From the NCBI RefSeq assembly GCF_052115025.1, contig NZ_JBFRFW010000004.1:62001-126000 (forward strand): a DNA stretch of 64,000 bases. The letters run 5' to 3'. A model generated the notes under the pieces. The model saw only the letters and a list, made by a program, of their open reading frames with translations. It searched no databases and had not been told where the DNA came from. This document shows positions 1 to 7,761 of the stretch, piece after piece. The position numbers and the translations under genes were made by a program. Each line of letters begins with the position of its first letter. Position 1 is the first letter of the stretch. Origin of the DNA: Bradyrhizobium_A sp052115025. Lineage in GTDB: Bacteria > Pseudomonadota > Alphaproteobacteria > Rhizobiales > Xanthobacteraceae.

Positions 1-128
1 AACTGCCGTGCAGCCACGCTGTATGTTCAACCACCGTGGCGGAGCATCCGCCGAGCGCCGCATGTGATCCGCCGCGGCGATTCTGATCCACCCCTGCGGC
101 AGCGATAGCCGCAAAACGGAAAAATGGC

Positions 129-143
129 ATCTAAAACGCTTAT
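129..143 (-). promoter_or_regulatory. copy 1 of a 15-bp operator-like motif
   Basis: This is one of four copies of ATC(T/G)AAANNGCTTAT in the first 6.1 kb; on the minus strand it reads ATAAGCNNTTT(A/C)GAT. It lies below the end of the first isochorismatase gene, so it would be upstream of a minus-strand gene starting left of the window. The other three copies lie 100-150 bases upstream of minus-strand genes. I infer a binding site for the LysR regulator at 1097-2299. No other feature is visible in bases 1-199. Confidence 0.5.
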
Positions 144-199
144 GAGGACTTGCACGGTCCGCGGGCATTGCGCAGCCGCGATGCCCGCGATCGCAGCGC

Positions 200-925
200 T
201 CACGCCCCCGTTCGCGCCTTGTCCTCTGCACTGACCACGAGATCGTCGATCGTCTCGGCCACCGTGACCACGTCGCCAAAACTCTGGAACACGGTGGTGA
301 AGCCGACATTGTGGTCCTCGGCGAAGCGCGCGGCGTTGGCGTCGGAGACCATGGCGACGCGGTAGTCGAGCATCATGGCGTCGCGCGCCGAGGTCTCGCA
401 GCAGAAATTGGTCAGCATGCCGGTGATCACGACATTGCGGATGCCCTTGGCCGCGAGTTTCTCCGGCAGGTCGGACACGCCCGGCAGAAACGCGCTGAAG
501 CGGCTTTTGGTGGCGACGATGTCGCCGTCCCTGGGATCGAGGTCGGGATGCAGCGCGTGGCCCGGCGCGCCTTCCGTGAGGTTGTCGCGATGGCGCTCGC
601 CGTTCTCCTTGCTGAAGAAATAGTCGTGGTACAGCGGCCACAGGCTGCGGCCGCCCTCGCCCGCGGTCATCTTGACCCAGGCGACATGGGCGCCGCGCTC
701 ACGGAATACGCGCGCCAGGCGATTGATGTTGGGGATGATCGCAATCGCGGGGGGCACGTCGGAGACGTAGAAGGTCTGCATGTCGACCACCACCAGCGCG
801 GTCTCGCGCGGCTCGAAGCGGTCGAACACCCGCAGCCGCCCACGCTTCTTCATGACGCGGTCGATCACATAGGACGGCATGACATAGGGGGCCGGTGGCT
901 GCATCGCGGATTCCATGGTTGGCAC
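200..925 (-). CDS. isochorismatase-family cysteine hydrolase
   Basis: A 241-residue alpha/beta hydrolase of the isochorismatase / N-carbamoylsarcosine amidase superfamily, predicted cytoplasmic. The three catalytic residues are visible: Asp48 in VVVDMQ, Lys140 in ATKSRF and Cys175 in TNFCCETSAR. Members cleave C-N or C-O bonds in small molecules (maleamate, carbamoylsarcosine, ureidoacrylate); the substrate here cannot be read from the sequence. It is divergent from a LysR-type regulator. With pobA, an aromatic-acid carrier and a second isochorismatase-family gene nearby, I infer it releases or trims an aromatic precursor. An upstream copy of the 15-bp motif at 1023-1037 suggests control by that regulator. 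The family call is firm; the substrate is unknown. Confidence 0.9.
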   Translation of the reverse strand: MPTMESAMQPPAPYVMPSYVIDRVMKKRGRLRVFDRFEPRETALVVVDMQTFYVSDVPPAIAIIPNINRLARVFRERGAHVAWVKMTAGEGGRSLWPLYHDYFFSKENGERHRDNLTEGAPGHALHPDLDPRDGDIVATKSRFSAFLPGVSDLPEKLAAKGIRNVVITGMLTNFCCETSARDAMMLDYRVAMVSDANAARFAEDHNVGFTTVFQSFGDVVTVAETIDDLVVSAEDKARTGA

Positions 926-1022
926 TGACGGGTCTGCGCGGCACGAAAGGCAGCCACGCGAAACTACCCCTAGAATTGTCTTGCGGCGCGGCGCTGCCTA
1001 GGCGCAAATCAAGCGCGGCGCT

Positions 1023-1037
1023 ATCTAAAAAGCTTAT
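1023..1037 (-). promoter_or_regulatory. copy 2 of the 15-bp operator-like motif
   Basis: ATCTAAAAAGCTTAT lies in the 171-base divergent region between the isochorismatase gene (start at 925) and the LysR gene (start at 1097), about 100 bases from the former and 60 from the latter. That position suits a LysR-type site serving both directions. The assignment is an inference from the four matching copies. Confidence 0.55.
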
Positions 1038-1096
1038 CGCGAGAACCGGGCGCACCGGTTCCTCGACGCAACCGGCGCAGGGGGACGAAACGAACC

Positions 1097-2299
1097 GTGC
1101 TCAACACCAGGCATCTGCGGGCATTCCTGACGGTGGCGCAATCCGGCAGCGTGATCCGCTCCAGCGAACTGATCCGCCGGGCACAGTCCGCAGTGACGCG
1201 CACCATCAAGGAGCTGGAGAAGGACGTCGGCGTGCCGCTGTTCGAGCGGCGCGCACAGGGCATGCTGCTCACCGAGTTCGGCCGCGCGCTGCAGGTCCGC
1301 GTCGAGCGCGCCTTCGCCGAAATGGACGCCGCCCGCGCCGCGTTCACCGCCGCCTGCCCTGCCGTCAAGTCGGTGGCGCAGGCGCCGATCTTTGCGCTCG
1401 CGATCGGGCGCCAGCGCCTTCTGGTGTTCGTCGAGCTGGTCGAGCAGCATCACATGGGCGCGGTCGCCGACAGCCTCGGCATCTCGCAGCCCGCGGCGAG
1501 CCAGGCGCTGCGCGAGATCGAGAGCGGGCTCGGCGTGCGGCTGTTCAGCCGCAGCGCTGGCGGCCTGCAGCCGACCCCGCTCGGCGCCCTGCTCGGCATG
1601 CACATCCGCCGCGCGCTGGCGGAAATCCGTGCCGGCGAGCTCGAGATCGCCTCGCTGCAGGGCGCGATGGCCGGCAGCGTCATCGTCGGCACGCTGTCGC
1701 TGGGGCGCGCCCGGCTGCTGCCGACCGCGATCATCCGCCTGATGAAGCAGTACCCCAAGCTGACGGTGTCGACGGTCGAAGCCTCGTTCGAGCATCTGGC
1801 GATGCGGCTGCGCGCCGGCGACATCGATTTCATGCTGGGCGCGCTGCGCGAGCCGGAGCACACCATCGGGCTGTCGCGCGAAGTGGTGACCCATGACCTG
1901 CTGTCACTGGTGGTGCGCAAGGATCATCCGCTGGCGCGCAAGCGGCAGATCACACCCGCCGATCTCTCCGCCGTGAGCTGGGTGCTGCCGCAGCGCGGCA
2001 CGCCGACGCGCGAACTGCTGGAGCGCGCGCTCGCCGCGCGCGGCCTCGGCAAGGCCCGCGTCGCGGTCGAGACCGCCGACCTCGCCATCACCCGCGGCCT
2101 GCTGCTCGGCAGCGACCTCATGACCGCGGTGTCGGCGCACCTCTACCACCACGAGATCGCCGCAAAGCTGCTGGCGGTCCTGCCCGCCGCGCTGCCGGAG
2201 ACGCGCCGCCCGATCGGCATCCTGCAACGCCCGTCCTCCAGCCCGTCGCTGGCGGCCCGGCTGCTGATGGACGAACTGCACGCGATCGGGAAGCTGTAG
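1097..2299 (+). CDS. LysR-type regulator with two tandem HTH domains
   Basis: A 400-residue transcription factor starting at GTG. The length is unusual: LysR proteins normally have about 300 residues. The excess is a second N-terminal unit. Residues 3-62 form one LysR winged helix (NTRHLRAFLTVAQSGS to LLTEFGRAL). Residues 105-165 form another (RQRLLVFVELVEQHHM to LQPTPLGALLG). A normal effector-binding domain follows from about residue 193. It is divergent from the isochorismatase gene with motif copy 2 between them, so I infer that it controls both hydrolases, pobA and the carrier. The ligand is probably an aromatic acid from this pathway, which is inference. LysR membership is certain; the double HTH is read directly. 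Confidence 0.93.
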   Translation: MLNTRHLRAFLTVAQSGSVIRSSELIRRAQSAVTRTIKELEKDVGVPLFERRAQGMLLTEFGRALQVRVERAFAEMDAARAAFTAACPAVKSVAQAPIFALAIGRQRLLVFVELVEQHHMGAVADSLGISQPAASQALREIESGLGVRLFSRSAGGLQPTPLGALLGMHIRRALAEIRAGELEIASLQGAMAGSVIVGTLSLGRARLLPTAIIRLMKQYPKLTVSTVEASFEHLAMRLRAGDIDFMLGALREPEHTIGLSREVVTHDLLSLVVRKDHPLARKRQITPADLSAVSWVLPQRGTPTRELLERALAARGLGKARVAVETADLAITRGLLLGSDLMTAVSAHLYHHEIAAKLLAVLPAALPETRRPIGILQRPSSSPSLAARLLMDELHAIGKL

Positions 2300-2375
2300 G
2301 GCGCAGGCTGGCCATGGCGCTGCATATGCCTCCGCATAACGCGGCATGTGACGCTCGGTGCCGGTCCCACCCAAC

Positions 2376-2470
2376 GCGTCATTGCCGGGCTCGACCCGGC
2401 AATCCAGATCCGCGCAACGCGATGAGAGCTTTTTGAAGCTGGATCACCGGGTCAAGCCCGGTGATGACGC
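2376..2470. repeat. palindromic intergenic repeat, GTCATTGCCGGG type
   Basis: Two inverted arms, CGTCATTGCCGGGCTCGACC and its near complement ending GGTGATGACG, enclose a short variable centre. The same family recurs at 28642-28743, 28882-28974 and 36797-36912. It lies between the convergent ends of the LysR gene and pobA, where a strong hairpin could protect or terminate both transcripts. Confidence 0.7.
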
Positions 2471-2541
2471 AGAATATGTCGATACGCCCCCTCTCACGCG
2501 AGCGGAGCTCGTGACCGTCTTCGTCGTGCCTGAACCGTCAA

Positions 2542-2683
2542 CTCCTCATCCTGAGGAGCCCGCGCAGCGGGCGTCTCGAAGGAGAGGCCCGGTGCGACGA
2601 CGCCGGTTGTCAGCGACGTGCGCGCACGGCCTCGGCCTCATGGTCGAGACGCGCGGCCGAGGCCGCGCTCCTCACCATGAGGA
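2542..2683. repeat. palindromic intergenic repeat pair, CTCATCCTTCGAGACG type
   Basis: Two stem-loops of one family: CTCATCCTGAGGAGCCCGCG with CGGGCGTCTCGAAGGA, then GGTCGAGACGCG with CGCGCTCCTCACCATGAGG. Copies occur at 15336-15440, 28788-28833, 36744-36790, 41358-41470, 42934-43021 and 48774-48940. With the element at 2376-2470 it fills the 423-base gap before pobA; I see no gene there. Confidence 0.7.
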
Positions 2684-2722
2684 AGGAAGCAACATCCCGC
2701 GAGAGAAGCTGTACGCCCCCTG

Positions 2723-3898
2723 TCAGATCGGCTCGAACGGCAGCCCGACATACTGCTCGGCGATCGCCGTCTGGGCCGCGCGGGAGCCGTGGAGGTGTTC
2801 GAGTTCGGTGAGCTGCAGCTCGCGCTCGAACGGGGTGTGCGACGGGAACTTGTGCAAGAGGCCCGTGAGGCGCGTCGAGAAGCCGACCGCTTTCCACACC
2901 CGCTTGAGGCAGTGCTCGGAATAGCGGTCGAGCTTGTCGCGCCGGCCGCTCTTGTAGAAATGGGTCACCGCGCCGGCGAGCGCGCGGACGTCGGCGACCG
3001 CGAGATTGAGGCCCTTGGCGCCGGCGGGCGGGGTGATGTGCACGGCGTCGCCGGCGAGGAACAGGCGGCCGTATTGCATGGGTGAAGCGATGAACGAGCG
3101 CAGCCGCGCGAGGTCGCGCTGGAAGATCTCGCCCTCGACGATCTCGGTGCGGCCCTCGTCGAACATGCGGGCATGCAGCTCATCCCAGAACCGCGCGTCC
3201 GACCAGTTGTCCGGATCCTCGTCGGCGCCGACCTGGAGATACAGGCGCGACACCTGCATCGAGCGGCGGCTGCACAGCGCGAAGCCGCGGTCACTGTTGG
3301 TGTAGGTCATGTCGGCGATCGGCCGCGACCGCGACAGCACGCCGAGCCAGGCGAAATCATAGACACGGTCGTAGGTGGTGATCTTGTCCTGCGGCACCGC
3401 GGCGCGGCTGACGCCGTGGAAGCCGTCGCAGCCGGCGATGAAATCGCACTCCAGCGTCTTCTCCTCGCCGTCGTGCAGGTAGCGGATGCGCGGCCGCTCG
3501 CCGTCGAGGTCGGCGAGCTCGGTGACCTTGGCGTCGAACACCAGCGGCTGGCCGGAAGCGACGCGCGCGGCGATGAGATCCTTCACCACCTCCTGCTGGC
3601 CATAGATGATGACGCGCTTGCCGGTCAGCTCCGGCAGGTCGAGGTGGATATTCTTGCCCCGAAACCGCATGTCGAGCCCTTCGTCGATCATGCCCTCGCG
3701 GTGCATGCGATCGCCGAGCCCGAGTGCCTCCAGCGTCTCGATGGTGCCGGGCTCGAGCACGCCGGCCCGCACCCGCCCCTCGACATAGGCGCGGCTGCGC
3801 GCCTCGAGCACGACGCAGTCGATGCCCGCGCGGTGCAGCAGATGCGAGAGAAACAGTCCGGCCGGGCCGGCGCCGATGATTCCAACCTGAGTGCGCAT
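2723..3898 (-). CDS. pobA: 4-hydroxybenzoate 3-monooxygenase
   Basis: A 391-residue FAD/NAD(P)H aromatic hydroxylase that converts 4-hydroxybenzoate to protocatechuate. The Rossmann motif GAGPAG is near the N-terminus, followed by the PobA-type RVRAGVLEPG segment. The active-site block GFALCSRRS with SRLYLQV keeps the Ser, Arg and Tyr that correspond to S212, R214 and Y222 of the Pseudomonas enzyme; Y221 is Leu. The C-terminal FAD motif is GDAVHITPPAGAKGLN. I chose the start at MRTQVG because it gives the usual family length. Two further in-frame ATGs, 15 and 126 bases upstream, could be used, one created by a 15-bp duplication. Motif copy 3 lies about 136 bases upstream. Confidence 0.92.
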   Translation of the reverse strand: MRTQVGIIGAGPAGLFLSHLLHRAGIDCVVLEARSRAYVEGRVRAGVLEPGTIETLEALGLGDRMHREGMIDEGLDMRFRGKNIHLDLPELTGKRVIIYGQQEVVKDLIAARVASGQPLVFDAKVTELADLDGERPRIRYLHDGEEKTLECDFIAGCDGFHGVSRAAVPQDKITTYDRVYDFAWLGVLSRSRPIADMTYTNSDRGFALCSRRSMQVSRLYLQVGADEDPDNWSDARFWDELHARMFDEGRTEIVEGEIFQRDLARLRSFIASPMQYGRLFLAGDAVHITPPAGAKGLNLAVADVRALAGAVTHFYKSGRRDKLDRYSEHCLKRVWKAVGFSTRLTGLLHKFPSHTPFERELQLTELEHLHGSRAAQTAIAEQYVGLPFEPI

Positions 3899-3925
3899 AT
3901 CTTGATCAGCCATATCTTGATCAGC
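3896..3925 (-). repeat. perfect 15-bp tandem duplication at the pobA start
   Basis: The minus-strand unit GCTGATCAAGATATG occurs twice in a row with no mismatch. It encodes ADQDM twice and places two in-frame ATG codons 15 bases apart, so the pobA start is ambiguous. It looks like a recent slippage duplication. Confidence 0.9.
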
Positions 3926-4033
3926 TTTGAAGGCCGAAGCGGCAGGCGCCGCCTCGGCCGGAACGTTGAAGACGTTCAGGATGCAGTCTGCCGGCCCCCG
4001 CCGGCGAGACAAGGCGAAATGCAAAATACCCTG

Positions 4034-4048
4034 ATCGAAACTGCTTAT
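4034..4048 (-). promoter_or_regulatory. copy 3 of the 15-bp operator-like motif
   Basis: ATCGAAACTGCTTAT overlaps the last codons of the MFS gene and lies about 136 bases upstream of the pobA start on the same strand. This allows pobA its own promoter inside the carrier-pobA unit. The function is inferred from the shared motif. Confidence 0.5.
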
Positions 4049-5301
4049 CGGGGGGATGCGGTCTCGGCCGCCGGCAGCACCGGCGCAGCGTCGGTCACGG
4101 CCGTGCGGCGGGGCGCCGTCTCGCGCAGGAACAGGCTCGCCGCCATGCCGGCGACGAGGCCGCCGAGGGCGAGGTCCAGCGTGTACTGGATGCCGAAACG
4201 ATCGCCGATGAAGCCGGCGACGAACGGCGCGACGCCGCCGCCAAAGATCTCGCCGGCGCCGGCGACAAGCCCGATCGCGGACGCCGCGAGCGAGGCCGGC
4301 ACCGCCTCCGTCGACACCGGCCCGGTGAGCAGCGCCAGGATGCCGAGGCAGAAGAACGCCGAGCCGAACAGGCAGACGAACAGCAGCACGGGGCTGGCGC
4401 CCGCATGCATGAAGCCGAACAGGAACGCCGCCGCGCCGATGAACGCCAGCAGCATCGCCGGCCGGCGGCCGACGAGGTCGGAGGCGCCGGAGACGCCGAA
4501 CTCGCCGAGGAAGCCGCCGAACCCGATCGCCGACATCACGAAGCCCATCTGCGGCGTCGACAGCTTGAGATAGTCGACGAGGTAATTCGGGATCATCGCC
4601 CCCATCACGAACACCCCGCTCATGGCGCAGAGCAGGCCGAGCATCGCTACCAGCACGTTGCGGGTGCGCAGCAGGTCGCGCCAGCGCACGTCACCGGCGG
4701 TCGCCGCGACAGGCGCCGGCTCGCGGATGACCCGCACCAGCAACACCGCGAGCACGAGGCCCGGCAGCGCCGAGACCACGAACACCCAGCGCCAGGACGG
4801 CAGGACGCCGAGCAGCTGGGTCGCCACGATCGGCGCGAGGCCGAACCCGAACAGCGCGAACAGGCTCTGCTGCAGCCCGAGATTGAGGCCGCGCCGGCGC
4901 GGATGCGACGCCTCGCCCGCCGCCGCCACGCTGGTGACGCCGAACGAGCCCTCGGCAACGCCCATCGCCACGCGCACCACCAGCAGGCTGACGAACCCGG
5001 CGGTGAAGCCGGACAGCGCCGACAGCACCGAGAAGATGATGATGGAGGGGATCAGCACCTTGCGGCGGCCGATCCGGTCGGAGACGTTGCCCATGATGAT
5101 GCAGAACAGCCCCCAGGCCATGCCCAGCACGCCGACGATGATGCCGAGATGCTGATAGGTCAGGCCGAGATCGGCGATGATCGCCGGAAACAGCGGGGTG
5201 ATCAGCCAGCGGTCGAAGCCGAGCAGGCCGAAGCCCAGCCCGAGCAGCGTCACCGCCTTCCATTCGTATCCACGATCAGTCCCGCCTGTTGTCGCCATCA
5301 C
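4045..5301 (-). CDS. MFS transporter, probably for an aromatic acid
   Basis: A 418-residue inner-membrane carrier with about 12 hydrophobic segments. It has the MFS signature GNVSDRIGRRKV in the loop after TM2 and the related DLVGRRPAM after TM8. Size and the GFDRW/LITPLFP first helix fit the anion/aromatic-acid-type MFS families. It overlaps the second isochorismatase gene by 26 bases and ends 146 bases before pobA, so transport, hydrolysis and ring hydroxylation are probably co-expressed. I infer import of 4-hydroxybenzoate or a conjugate of it; the substrate is not provable from sequence. Confidence 0.87.
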   Translation of the reverse strand: MMATTGGTDRGYEWKAVTLLGLGFGLLGFDRWLITPLFPAIIADLGLTYQHLGIIVGVLGMAWGLFCIIMGNVSDRIGRRKVLIPSIIIFSVLSALSGFTAGFVSLLVVRVAMGVAEGSFGVTSVAAAGEASHPRRRGLNLGLQQSLFALFGFGLAPIVATQLLGVLPSWRWVFVVSALPGLVLAVLLVRVIREPAPVAATAGDVRWRDLLRTRNVLVAMLGLLCAMSGVFVMGAMIPNYLVDYLKLSTPQMGFVMSAIGFGGFLGEFGVSGASDLVGRRPAMLLAFIGAAAFLFGFMHAGASPVLLFVCLFGSAFFCLGILALLTGPVSTEAVPASLAASAIGLVAGAGEIFGGGVAPFVAGFIGDRFGIQYTLDLALGGLVAGMAASLFLRETAPRRTAVTDAAPVLPAAETASPR

Positions 5302-5935
5302 GTTCCTCCTGTGTTGCTTGTTTGATGAAGTCCGCCGTGCTCAGCACGCGGCCGAACACGCTGCCGATGATGCGCAGCGTCGCCTGCTGCGAGGCGTCGT
5401 CGAGGCCGCCATTGGCGTCGCTGATGAACAGCACCTTGTAGTCGCGCATGAAGGCGCTGCGCGCCGTCGACTCGCAGCAGATGTTGGTGACGGTGCCGAT
5501 GATGATCAGGGTGTCGACGACGCCGGGGCCGCGGATGTTGCGCAGCACGGTGTCGAGCCGCGTGTTGTAGAACGCGTCGAAGCGGTGCTTGTGGATCACC
5601 ACTTCGTCCGGCTGCGGCGTCAGCTCCGCCACCACCTCGATGCCGTCGGTGCCCGGCCGCATGCCGCCGACGCGCAGCCGCGGCTGCAGCGCGACTTCGA
5701 GCGGCGAAACGTCGAAGGCGTCGGACAGCACGTGGGCGGTGTAGAGCACGGGGATGCCAAGCGCGCGGCAGTGTGCCTGGACCGCCTGCATCGCCGGCAG
5801 GAAGCGGCGCGCCATCGCGACCTCCATGATCGCGCCCTCGCGGACGAAATCGTTCTGCATGTCGACGATCAGCAGCGCGCAGCGCGCGGGGTCGATGGCG
5901 TAGAGCTCGGCGGCGGTCGGATGGGCGTGGGTCAA
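5276..5935 (-). CDS. second isochorismatase-family cysteine hydrolase
   Basis: A 219-residue cytoplasmic hydrolase with the full triad: Asp25 in LIVDMQNDF, Lys116 in IHKHRFDAF and Cys153 in TVTNICCESTAR. It is clearly a different protein from the paralogue at 200-925, so the two probably act on different bonds. Its end overlaps the start of the MFS gene by 26 bases, which indicates translational coupling. Motif copy 4 lies about 150 bases upstream. Possible activities include amide or carbamoyl hydrolysis, but none can be assigned. Confidence 0.9.
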   Translation of the reverse strand: MTHAHPTAAELYAIDPARCALLIVDMQNDFVREGAIMEVAMARRFLPAMQAVQAHCRALGIPVLYTAHVLSDAFDVSPLEVALQPRLRVGGMRPGTDGIEVVAELTPQPDEVVIHKHRFDAFYNTRLDTVLRNIRGPGVVDTLIIIGTVTNICCESTARSAFMRDYKVLFISDANGGLDDASQQATLRIIGSVFGRVLSTADFIKQATQEERDGDNRRD

Positions 5936-6083
5936 GGGTCGTCTCCGCAGGTCGTGCGACCGGCGTGACGTTCGTCGTCACGCTTCTGGCCGCGAAGCGG
6001 CGGCACCGTAGGGTAACCGCACATCCTGCGAAAGCATTCGCCGCGGCCACGCGCCGCGACAATGCGAAACACTCAAAGACCCG

Positions 6084-6098
6084 ATCGAAATCGCTTAT
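6084..6098 (-). promoter_or_regulatory. copy 4 of the 15-bp operator-like motif
   Basis: ATCGAAATCGCTTAT lies 149 bases upstream of the isochorismatase-carrier unit. It is the closest relative of copy 3; both share ATCGAAA. I infer a LysR-type regulatory site. Confidence 0.55.
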
Positions 6099-6150
6099 GC
6101 GCGTTCGCGGGTGCAGCAGCGCCGCACGCACTGCACGCGCAGCACAATGC

Positions 6151-6594
6151 TCACGGCGCCGTGGCGATCAGCCGTGGCACCACGGCGCGCACGACGATGA
6201 ACGCGAGCAGGCCCGCGGGCCCGGCGAGCGCTGTCAGCACAAGGCACGGCACGATCAGCCATCGCGGCAGATCGAACTGATCGCTCTCGTGCACGATCCA
6301 CGCGCCGACGAACAGATCGAAGGCGAGATAGTGCAGCCAGCCGGCGGCGAACGTCGCATCGTCGGCGAGCAACGCCTGCAACTGCGCGAGCGCGCCGACG
6401 ACGCCGTGCAGGGCGTCCCACCCGCGGATGAACAGCACCACATAAGCCACCGCCAGCAGGCCGGGGATGATCACGGTGGCCACCGTGCGCGCGATCGGCA
6501 GCGCGGGCCGCGCAAACAGCGCGACGATCAATCCCAGCCAGCCGGCACACGCGGTGGCGGTGGCGATCGGGATCACGGAATGAACATCAAGCAC
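6151..6594 (-). CDS. ABA4-like (DUF4281) integral membrane protein
   Basis: A 147-residue protein with four hydrophobic stretches. The segments FAAGWLHYLAFDLFVGAWI and PRWLIVPCLVLTALAGPAGLL are typical of the ABA4 / DUF4281 family. In plants ABA4 is linked to neoxanthin formation; the bacterial role is unknown. I chose the GTG start because AGGAG lies 10 bases before it. Upstream reading is Arg-rich and unlike the family. It reads toward the second isochorismatase gene but is 215 bases away, so co-transcription is uncertain. Confidence 0.75.
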   Translation of the reverse strand: MLDVHSVIPIATATACAGWLGLIVALFARPALPIARTVATVIIPGLLAVAYVVLFIRGWDALHGVVGALAQLQALLADDATFAAGWLHYLAFDLFVGAWIVHESDQFDLPRWLIVPCLVLTALAGPAGLLAFIVVRAVVPRLIATAP

Positions 6595-6731
6595 GGCCTT
6601 GTCGCTCCTGCTGCGGCCGGCCCGCGCACGCCGACGACCGGCGCGCGGCACGACGGATCGGCCGGGATCATGGCCGCACCGTCGCCGCCGGACCTTGCAT
6701 CAGCATGATACGGCGGCGGCATGGCACGGAT

Positions 6732-7661
6732 TCAATCCGGACAATCGAGCTGCCGCGCGAGGCCCGCCGCAAGATGGTCGATGAAAAGCCGCGTTCGCGC
6801 CGCAAGCAGCTTGCTCGGCGGCCACACCACATGGATCGGCACCGGCGGCAGCTCGTAGTCGGCGAGCACGATCTCGACCGCGCCCGCCTGCAGCAGCGCG
6901 CGCAGCTGCCACAGCGGCGCGGTGCCGAGCCCGAGCCCCTCGGCCACCGCGGCCTGCACAGCCATGGTGTTGTCGGAGCGGAACGCACCGTCGACCCGCA
7001 CATGGGCGAGCCTGCCGTCGATCATGAAGGCCCAGCGCTGCGAATCGGGATCGGTACTGCGGATGACGCAGGCATGCTCGGCGAGGTCATGGGGATGGCG
7101 GGGGCGGCCGCGCGCCGCGAGATAGGACGGCGCGGCGAACACCACGCGGCGCAACGCGCCAAGGCGGCGCGCCTTGAGGTCGGTGTCGCCGGGCTCGCCG
7201 ATACGGATGGCGAGATCGAGCCCGTCCTCGATCATGTCGACGAAGCGGTCCGACAGCCGCAGATCGACCATCACCTTCGGATGGCGCGCCATGAAGCGCG
7301 CGATCAGCGGCACGACGAAGACCGGCGCGAACAGCACGGAGGCACCAAGGCGCAGCGTGCCCGACGGCTCGGCGCCGCGGTTCGCCGCCTCGAGGCCGGC
7401 GTCGGCGATCTCCGCCAGCGCGGGCTTCACCCGCCGGTAGAACGCAAGGCCCGCCTCGGTCGGCTGCGAATGGTGGGTGGTCCGCCGCACCAGCTCGACG
7501 CCGAGCGCACGTTCCAGCGCGCCGAGCTGGCGGCTCACCGATTGCAGCGGGCGGCCAAGATGCCGCGCCGCGGCGGTCAGGTTGCCCTGCTCGACCACCG
7601 CCAGGAAGATCGCGATATCGTCCAGCCGTTTTGCCCCGGCGGGGGTCTTCGGCGAGGTCAT
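6732..7661 (-). CDS. LysR-type transcriptional regulator
   Basis: A 309-residue LysR protein with an N-terminal winged helix (about residues 13-70, with LTAAARHLGRPLQSVSRQLGAL as recognition segment, here read across two helices) and a standard effector domain. It diverges from the NmrA-like gene. A perfect 8-bp inverted repeat lies only 7 bases before its start codon, which suggests autorepression together with control of the neighbour. LysR/NmrA-like/MFS modules are common, usually for stress or drug-type responses. The ligand is unknown. Confidence 0.92.
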   Translation of the reverse strand: MTSPKTPAGAKRLDDIAIFLAVVEQGNLTAAARHLGRPLQSVSRQLGALERALGVELVRRTTHHSQPTEAGLAFYRRVKPALAEIADAGLEAANRGAEPSGTLRLGASVLFAPVFVVPLIARFMARHPKVMVDLRLSDRFVDMIEDGLDLAIRIGEPGDTDLKARRLGALRRVVFAAPSYLAARGRPRHPHDLAEHACVIRSTDPDSQRWAFMIDGRLAHVRVDGAFRSDNTMAVQAAVAEGLGLGTAPLWQLRALLQAGAVEIVLADYELPPVPIHVVWPPSKLLAARTRLFIDHLAAGLARQLDCPD

Positions 7662-7667
7662 GCCACA

Positions 7668-7686
7668 TCTCCCGATTTTCGGGAGA
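7668..7686. promoter_or_regulatory. inverted repeat, likely LysR operator
   Basis: TCTCCCGA-TTT-TCGGGAGA is a perfect 8-bp inverted repeat with a 3-base spacer. It sits in the 100-base gap between the divergent LysR and NmrA-like genes and covers the region where the LysR ribosome-binding site should be. The operator role is an inference. Confidence 0.55.
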
Positions 7687-7761
7687 CCATCTCAAATAAT
7701 GACCGCCTACTCAACAATTTCGGGAATGACATCTGTGCGGGACTTCAACGGAGACCTGCCC

